Shown piece by piece: positions 57,338 to 64,000 of a stretch of 64,000 bases of DNA (position 1 is the first letter of the stretch; each line of letters begins with the position of its first letter). A program made the translations under genes and the position numbers. The stretch covers positions 2,418,001 through 2,482,000 of the forward strand of contig NW_024466399.1 of assembly GCF_017591425.1 (NCBI RefSeq), read 5' to 3'. Source of the stretch: Ochotona curzoniae (Eukaryota > Chordata > Mammalia > Lagomorpha > Ochotonidae). The notes under the pieces are model-generated. The model ran no database searches. It had not been told where the DNA came from and was given only the letters and a program-made list of their open reading frames with translations.

Positions 57338-57412
57338 TGACACAACCTTTTTTGGAAATCCATGCACGGTTCTTTCATAATGTTCATTTTCCATTGTAAC
57401 TTTTGAAGACCT
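57338..57412. mobile_element. Short inverted-repeat element (MITE-like)
   Basis: CAACCTTTTTTGGAAATCCA at the left and CATTGTAACTTTTGAAGACC at the right are imperfect inverted repeats of the same kind as those at 3305 and 32126; the centre is shorter. Confidence 0.35.
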
Positions 57413-60400
57413 CTTATATGTGCAGATTTTGAAATACTTTGTGCCAAAATAAGCTTAGTTTTTTTTTCAATTTTTCATTAAGTCTTTAAGCGTGCTTTTG
57501 TTTGAAAAATTTGATGTATTTTTAGTGTAAGAAAAATTTAAAAAATAGGTCAACAAAGGTGTTTACTATGACTGATGATTGATTTCTGTGAATTCTTTTG
57601 TTGCATGATATGATTGATTAAAATGGAATTATACTTACAGAAGATCCGTCATTAAGGAGTTCTCAAAAAGGAGAGAGAAAAAGGAGAAGACAGGTTAGAT
57701 CTCTTCTCTAGGGAATTGCTTCGGATCAGTGTTCTGAAATACGCAGAAATTTTCACCTCAGAAAAGTAGTAGGATTGCTTTGTTAAGTCCAGATTTAGAG
57801 CATATCCAGTCGGTGTTGTCAGTTTATAATAGAGGTGTTTTAACTTCTGAGTATTTTGAAATGATTGGATCGTATTTCAGATTGCTTTTTGTTTGTATCC
57901 ATGTGCAAAAGTAGATGTATGAAAATGAGAAAAAAAAAATCTGAATCGACCAAAAGGCCCACAAAGGAGTTACGGATTTACTAACACAGGAGGAAAGGCC
58001 AATTATGAACATATTAAGGGACAAGCTGGTATCCGACCACGCAAATATACGCAAGTAATTTTTCAAACCACAACTGACTTTGACGCTGAGATAGCTCACA
58101 CTTGTGTTGCAAGCTAGCTCTAGGATGAACAGCAAGAAACTAACTCCATGCTTCAGCTTCATTAAATTGCAGGAAAAAAATCAAGCAAAAGAAACAAACA
58201 GGACACTGATATAAAAAGCTCTTATGTAGAAAAGTAGCAAAGAGATATTTATACTGATGATTGAACAACATTAAATTATTAGCCCTAAAAAGAGATGACA
58301 TTTGCTTGCCAAAGCATTTTTTTTTTTCCTTTCTGGACACACAGTCAAATCTCGTTTTCAGTTTTTTAGGACCACGTGACTGAGTTCCGGCCAATCACAG
58401 TGTATGTGATTTTCACTGTTATTCTCCCCTGGATTCTTCCATACTTCTTCACTTTGATGAAAATCTGGGGGAAGACTCCAGAGTCCCCAGGATCCCCAGG
58501 CCCCAGGTACAGCAGAACCCCATAGCAACGAGCTTCAGTGTCTTAGTGAGTTGATTGTAGAAGCTGTTCAAGAATGTTCCTTAAGTAGAAACATCTGCCT
58601 GGGGTGACCTGAGAATGAAAAGTCATTTATTACCATGTTAAACCATGGTGATACCAAAGCATGTATTACAGAGGCTAGCCCATACAAAACCAGCAATTTC
58701 TCTCTGATGGCTTGAAATGCTTAAAAAGAATGGTTCAACTCTGGGATGAATCATTCATTCCAATCCACTTACATCTCAAATTCAATGAATGCCATGGGCA
58801 GATACCACATGTATGTGTATATATATATATATACCATTCTTTGATACCAGGCTGCCTGTCTCAACAGATTTTCTTCTGAAATTACTCATCAAGTTTGAAG
58901 AGTCTGAACGTAGAAAATGAGACACACATTTTTGCCCGACACTTGGTTAAATCATGCTACATCTACATGCTCTAAAACCAAAGCAGCAGAAGGTGCAAAA
59001 GTGAGAGTCCCAGTTGGATGATCTGATCAATTATTTTCAAAGCATCCAGTCTGTGCACTGGCACAGGAGGACGTTTGGTTGCCAAGCTTATTACACAAAG
59101 GGATTACTTCTCTTCTCCCTCCGGTTTTGTATCTGGCCACAATCTTTAGCTCCTCAGAAGGAGGCATGGTGACCACTTGATTTAATTAAAGAAAAGATTC
59201 TGACAACGCTCTCCAAAATTCAAGCATCTGCCACCGATTCTCAAAACAATGGTGGCAGAGCCCAAAAGACATTAAGCTCCGCAAAGTCTGGCCTATTCCA
59301 GAGCAAGTGCGACTTGATGTATTTTTAACTATTTAGATTTGAGCATCTCTCTCTCTGTCAACTATTGCTTCAAAACATGCTTCTGTCTGTAGTGGTTATC
59401 TTTAAGATAACAGTATTTACACATTACCTAACACAGATGAACAGATGGTCAGATGATCACGGTGATTTAGGATGGCTCCATTTATGATTTTCCTACTCTG
59501 ATGGTGGAAGAGTGTTCTGCATTCGGTAGACACAACACGGAGAAGGGTGGATTCAGATCTTTCCTAGCTAGCACTACATGCGTGTGCTCTTTCTGATGCT
59601 GGGCAATGACCCGGGGTCACAGGGATAGAATCAACCGTCTAGAGTATCATCACTTTTTGGATTACAGATAGACTCGATACATTGAATGAAAGTCTCAGTG
59701 TTTTGTTATAAAATAGACTGTGTGAGATGATTCTGCTCAACTCAATGTAATGTACATTAGACCAACTAGGTCTGCTATGTTTAATTCAGGTATATAAATG
59801 CTTTTTTTTTTAAAGTTAAGATATTTCCAATTGACAGTGATTTATCAAGACTCAAATCCATGAGCATATGTACTGTTTTTTTAATTACATCTTCATCTTG
59901 ATGATTAGATTTTAATCATTTTACAAGAGGAGCTACTGTATGTGTTTATTTATCTGTGTTCCAGGGCCCAGCAAAATGTCGTGGTTAGTGTAGATTCAGA
60001 TATTGGCATTGACTGAGCAGAGTCAATTAGCCACATTATTTAAAAGATATCAAATATTTATTTCTTAGAAATATTTAGAAGACAAAATTTAATTGAAATA
60101 AAACAAAAAATTACAGTTAAATAACATTATTTTGTAATCTTTCAAAATATCATCTGTTATGTTATGTGAGAATTTGATATGCAATTGATAAGAGACGTGA
60201 TGTTTGATTAGGCTTTAGAGTGGGGCTATGGATTCAGTAGGAACAAAGCATTGTCTAAGTTTCATTTTCTTCTCTTTTGCCTGATGAATGCTTCTGTATT
60301 TGACAGAAAATATTTACTTACTTTTAGTTCATTAATGATGCCAATAAAATCCAAAGCTCGTATCTGAATCTTTGTTATTAGAAAGCCTGAGAGAACAATT

Positions 60401-60423
60401 TTGAGAACCATTTATGAAAATAT
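57413..60423. other. Unique sequence
   Basis: Three kilobases without a recognised gene or repeat, apart from a (TA)n run at 58817-58833, the longest repeat-poor block in the window. Open frames are at most 112 codons and AT-biased. Confidence 0.5.
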
Positions 60424-60672
60424 TTTTTAAAGATGTATTTATTTTTTATTGCAAAGACAGATATACAGAGAGGAGGTGAGGCAGAGAGGAAGATCTTTCA
60501 TCTGATGATTCATTCCCCAAGTGACCACAATGGCCAGTGCTGCCCCAATCCGAAGCCAGGAGCCCAGAGCTTCCTCAGGGTCTCCCACTTGGGTGCAGGG
60601 TCCCAAGGCTTTGGGCCGTCCTCGACTACTTTCCCAGGCCACAAGCAGGGAGGGAGCTGGATGGGAAACTGA
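60424..60672 (-). mobile_element. C-SINE, head missing
   Basis: AAAGATGTATTTATTTTTTATT, CAAAGACAGATATACAGAGA, TCTGATGATTCATTCCCC, CCGAAGCCAGGAGCCC, GGTCTCCCACTTGGGTGC and GGGAGGGAGCTGGATGGGAA. It stops before the B-box and head, so the insertion is 5'-truncated. Confidence 0.93.
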
Positions 60673-61480
60673 ACCAGCAATTTCAGAGCTTTGTTTAAAA
60701 TCATAGAACAATTGATTTCAATTAGTTGAGTTTTATCATTTGGTATGGCCAGGAAAACAGCAAAAGTGCCACCGTAACCACAGTGCACCTACGCTCCCAT
60801 GGAAAGGCTATTCAGTAAATTCATGCAAATACTGCATTATGAAGACTATTTATGAATTTCCAAATTTCTTTGCGGCATACTAAATGTATCTATAATCCCA
60901 TTTTATATATATAAAAAAATGAAGTAGCTTCCTAAAAATGTTTGATTCCGTGATGAGTAGGAGAGGGTAAATAATATGAGAGGAAGAAGACCTCACTATG
61001 ATAATTCACTTGATGACCAAATAAACAAGTGAATGAAATTCTAAAACAATAATGTAGAAGGTAAGATGCCAGTATCTGAAGTTGCTCTAACGTGTGATTA
61101 AATGGCCCAGTTTCCAACGTAAATAATGATGAGGGTGGAGGTCACCATCCACCAGCATCAGAGACAGCCTGTAAGAAATACCAGGTGATATGAACTGATA
61201 GGCACTCACAAAATAAAGCTAAGAGAGAAGAACTAAGAGACTATATGAATAACATGAACAAAGCATCATCGATAGGTTATCAGTATAGAGATATTACTAT
61301 TAATAAGAATGACACAAACATTTTGGTATTTACAATAAGTGAAATACAAAAGGTAACTAGAAAGTGTATAAATATCAGCTGAAGAAAAAGTAAGTAAACT
61401 TGAAGACAGATCACAACAGGAAAGTACTCGAGTCATGATTTAATGCTCCACAAATATATTTAAAAATAATGTCAACATTT
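60673..61480. other. Unique AT-rich sequence
   Basis: Nothing recognised. Confidence 0.5.
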
Positions 61481-61765
61481 GGAGCTGGTGTCGTGGCATA
61501 AGTAGGCTAATCCTTCAACTGCAGTGCTGGCATGCCTTATGGGAGACAGTTCAAGTCTTGGCTGCTCCACTTCCAATCCACTTCCCTGTTAATGGCCAGG
61601 GAAAAGCTATTGAACATGGCCCATGGGTTTGGTCCCCTGCAATATCCACATGGGAGAGCCAAAAAGCTTCTGGTTTGAGCCTAGCCCAACTTTGGACATT
61701 GCAGCCACCTGGAGAGTGAATCAGTGGCAGACAAATTGTTCTTTCTCTTTCTCTCTGTAATAGTT
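61481..61765 (+). mobile_element. Old C-SINE, plus strand
   Basis: Head TGGAGCTGGTGTCGTGGCAT, CAGTGCTGGCATGCCTTATG, CAGTTCAAGTCTTGGCTGCT (B box), CTTCCAATCCACTTCCCTG, and a CTTTCTCTTTCTCTCTGTAA end. It belongs to the older subfamily whose head resembles rabbit C repeats more than the young copies do. Confidence 0.85.
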
Positions 61766-62619
61766 CAAAGGAATGTAATAATCACAAATGTATATGAACC
61801 TCGCAACAGAGCACTACCATTACAAGTAGCAAATCATGAGAAATATGGAATATTCAATCATAACGTATTTCCACAATTCACTTTCAACAATGGATGGAAT
61901 CACAGGACTGAAGATCACCAAGAAGATAAGATTAGAGGAACATTAATAGGAAACTTAGCCAATAACATATATAGCAAAATTGTGTACTTTCCCATGAACA
62001 ATTAAAATGGTGAGCTAAAGGTGCTTTTATCTCAAGGTAAGAAAGAAGGGAAAAGTAGCTAGAAATGGCAAAATAACTAAGGAGCAGAGTATCATTGATA
62101 GACATGTTCATTGACTTATGACAAATGTCAAGATCTACCCTGCATTTGGGATATAATTGACAAACCAAGCAGAAAAAAATTATGAGGGCTATATCATATT
62201 TATAATGCATGATTTCAAAGTTTGAGTTGATATCAGTATAGAAAATGCTCAATGAAATGATTGGAAAAATTTGGACTACTGACTGTCTCGGTGGAAACAC
62301 TGATGAATGGCGTGCAATTTCTGCTTCCCTGTTTAAGTGCTGTGCAACCCCAAATTTCCCCAAATCATTCCTATTCTCTGTGTGCAGGTGAGCATGTGTC
62401 TTTCTACAGATTCCTAAGCATGCATGTATACCTTCACAGATACTCCAGTGATGTTATAATTAAAGGAAACATTAAATATAATCCACAACATTAAAAACAA
62501 TAAATTGTCATCCAATAGGCTTTGCCAAAACTAAGTAGCCAGAAAATAGAATTAAACGACATACATGCTGAACTTTCTAAGAGACACCTTTAAATTCTTA
62601 AAAGATGTTGAGAGGGATT
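61766..62619. other. Unique AT-rich sequence
   Basis: The 143-codon minus-strand frame at 61932-62363 has no recognised domain. Confidence 0.5.
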
Positions 62620-63215
62620 CGTGTTTGGCTTAGAAGTTACAACACTAGTTAGGACATTCACGTGCTAACCTGGCATGCCTGATTTTTTTTTTTAAGATTT
62701 ATTTTTACTGGAAAGGTAGATACACATAGAGGAGGAGAGACAGAGAGGAAGATCTTCTGTCCACTAATTCACTCCCCAAGTGTCCGCAACACCCAGAGCT
62801 GAACTGATTCAAACCAAGGAGCCTGAGGTCTCTTCCGGGTCTGTCATGTGGGTGCAGGGTCCCAAGGCTTTGGGCTGTCCTTGACTAGTGTCCCAGGCCT
62901 CAAGCAGGGAGCAGGATGGGAGGTGAAGCTACCGGGATTAGAACTGGCACCTATATGGGATCCAGGCTTATGATAGGTGAGGATTTTAGCCACTGGACTA
63001 CCAATGGTGTCCCTGACTCCAACTCCCTTTATGGGAGGCTATAGGAAAAGCTCAAGCAGCTGAGTTCCCGTTACCAGCTGTGGGAGACATGGTGGAGTTC
63101 TCCACTCCAGGATCTCCTTGGCTCACCTGCAGCAACTGTGGGTCTTTAGGAATCAAGCAGTGGATAAAAGTTTTGTGTTTGTGTCTCTGTCTCTCTGAAA
63201 TGAAGCAATAAAAAT
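62620..63215 (+). mobile_element. Old SINE split by a younger SINE
   Basis: The plus-strand head part (TTCGTGTTTGGCTTAGAAGT, ACATTCACGTGCTAACCTGG) lies at 62620-62685. The body and tail (ATAGGAAAAGCTCAAGCAGC, GTGGGAGACATGGTGGAG, a CTCTGTCTCTCTGAAATG end) lie at about 63016-63215. The intervening copy is inserted in reverse. Confidence 0.75.
62688..63012 (-). mobile_element. C-SINE nested in old SINE, minus strand
   Basis: A T run and AAGATTTATTTTTACTGGAA, GGAGGAGAGACAGAGAGG, CTTCTGTCCACTAATTCACT, GGTCTGTCATGTGGGTGCAG, GGGATTAGAACTGGCACC, and a head complement ending near CTACCAATGGTG. A weak candidate target duplication is GCCTGA/CCCTGA at the two edges. Confidence 0.92.
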
Positions 63216-64000
63216 GTCAAAATATAATAAAATGCTTACATAGAAAGACAATCACTTATTCTTTATAATTGAGGATCAATAAAATAATATACAATAAATC
63301 ATAACAAAATAAGTCAGCATTTCAGTTGTCTACAGATCTGTTTTCTGCTTCCAGGGTGTGCTTCTGCAGCAACAGCTAGAGGCCGTTTCATTCCTCTCCT
63401 TGGGCACTTGGTTTTTCTTAGGCTCCTTTCACATCTGCTCATTTCTCTCTTCCTAACCAACAGTGTGTTGAGCTGGCACCTCTTACTTGCCCTGTTCCTA
63501 ATAGCCATGCCTAAAAGAAGGAGATTTCTGTTCATAGCCAGTGCTGCCATTGGTCATGTAGCAGCAAGGATGTGACATACCCAGAGAGGGCTTGCATACA
63601 AGGTTCTGGGCTCGTTACTTGAGTGAGGTAACAAGAAATAACATGTTTGAACCAAACATTTAGAAACTCTCCATGGTGATAATAATTTTCTGAAGAAGGA
63701 ACAATTGATATTCTTTTAATAACAATTGAGCTGTCAAATATTCTGTAGGCTTTTGCAAGAAATCTTAAAATCTTAAAATCGTGCTATTCTACCCGATTAT
63801 AGGACCATAATATAGGTGAAATTGGATTACAACCAGTCTTTGCTAATTGCGGTAATTTAAATAGAACCTCCGCATTTAAATCACGTGCAGAAAAGCAAGT
63901 TCTCAATTTGGAAGCCTTTTTCATCATATATTGTCAGTTCTTTGTGAATATGGAAGGGTTTTAACCCATACTAAGCACAACAGAACATTTGGGGAAGTGG
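63216..64000. other. Unique sequence
   Basis: A 78-codon minus-strand frame at 63314-63550 is rich in Arg and Lys. I compared it mentally with common ribosomal-protein pseudogenes and found no match. No feature called. Confidence 0.45.

Noticed and set aside
63314..63550. Basic 78-codon minus-strand frame that might be a ribosomal-protein pseudogene
   Set aside because: No motif of any ribosomal protein I could recall fits, and neighbouring frames do not extend a homology.

Overview
The window looks like non-coding mammalian nuclear DNA from a lagomorph, most likely a pika (Ochotona). The reasons are about three dozen copies of a tRNA-derived SINE of the lagomorph C family, in the form I associate with pika rather than rabbit (B box close to GGTTCTAATCC, a conserved CATATGGG block, and an AATAAA-rich 3' tail), together with lagomorph-type L1 3' ends. 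This assignment rests on family recognition from memory and was not searched. I found no convincing protein-coding gene, tRNA gene or CRISPR array. The open frames are short and either lie inside repeats or resemble nothing I know, so I read the window as intergenic or deep-intronic.

Layout. 1-9300: mostly unique AT-rich sequence with C-SINEs, two L1 3'-end fragments and an LTR-like remnant. 9304-10946: an about 821-bp tandem duplication, each copy carrying two C-SINEs, followed by older SINEs to 14.5 kb. 15.86-16.79 kb: a composite element with a SINE head, degenerate tandem units and a long A-rich-ended tail. 20.6-25.9 kb: a possible solo LTR followed by a rearranged L1 cluster. That cluster has ORF1, the start of ORF2 and a 5'UTR with tandem monomers of about 225 bp on the minus strand, ORF2 pieces on the plus strand, and a large imperfect inverted repeat. 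25.9-31.6 kb: nested SINEs and older L1 fragments on both strands. 31.6-36 kb: largely unique, with one young SINE flanked by a perfect 14-bp target-site duplication. 36.1-40.9 kb: MIR, L1 3' ends and two overlapping-content minus-strand L1s interrupted by SINEs. 41-49 kb: unique DNA with many minus-strand SINEs and a MaLR-like LTR. 49.1-52.2 kb: minus-strand L1 remnants. 52.3-64 kb: mostly unique, with scattered SINEs.

The most interesting item is a 36-base 5' fragment of 5S rRNA at 55899-55934. It sits inside an old SINE and is flanked by a 12-base duplication of the SINE sequence, which is the signature of retroposition of a truncated small RNA. Next are the composite SINE/tandem-repeat element, the L1 5'UTR monomer array, the recent tandem duplication and the L1 palindrome. 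No genes act together here. What the window records is layered retrotransposition: ancient MIR, MaLR and L1M remnants, then lagomorph L1 and older SINEs, then young C-SINEs with intact target-site duplications.
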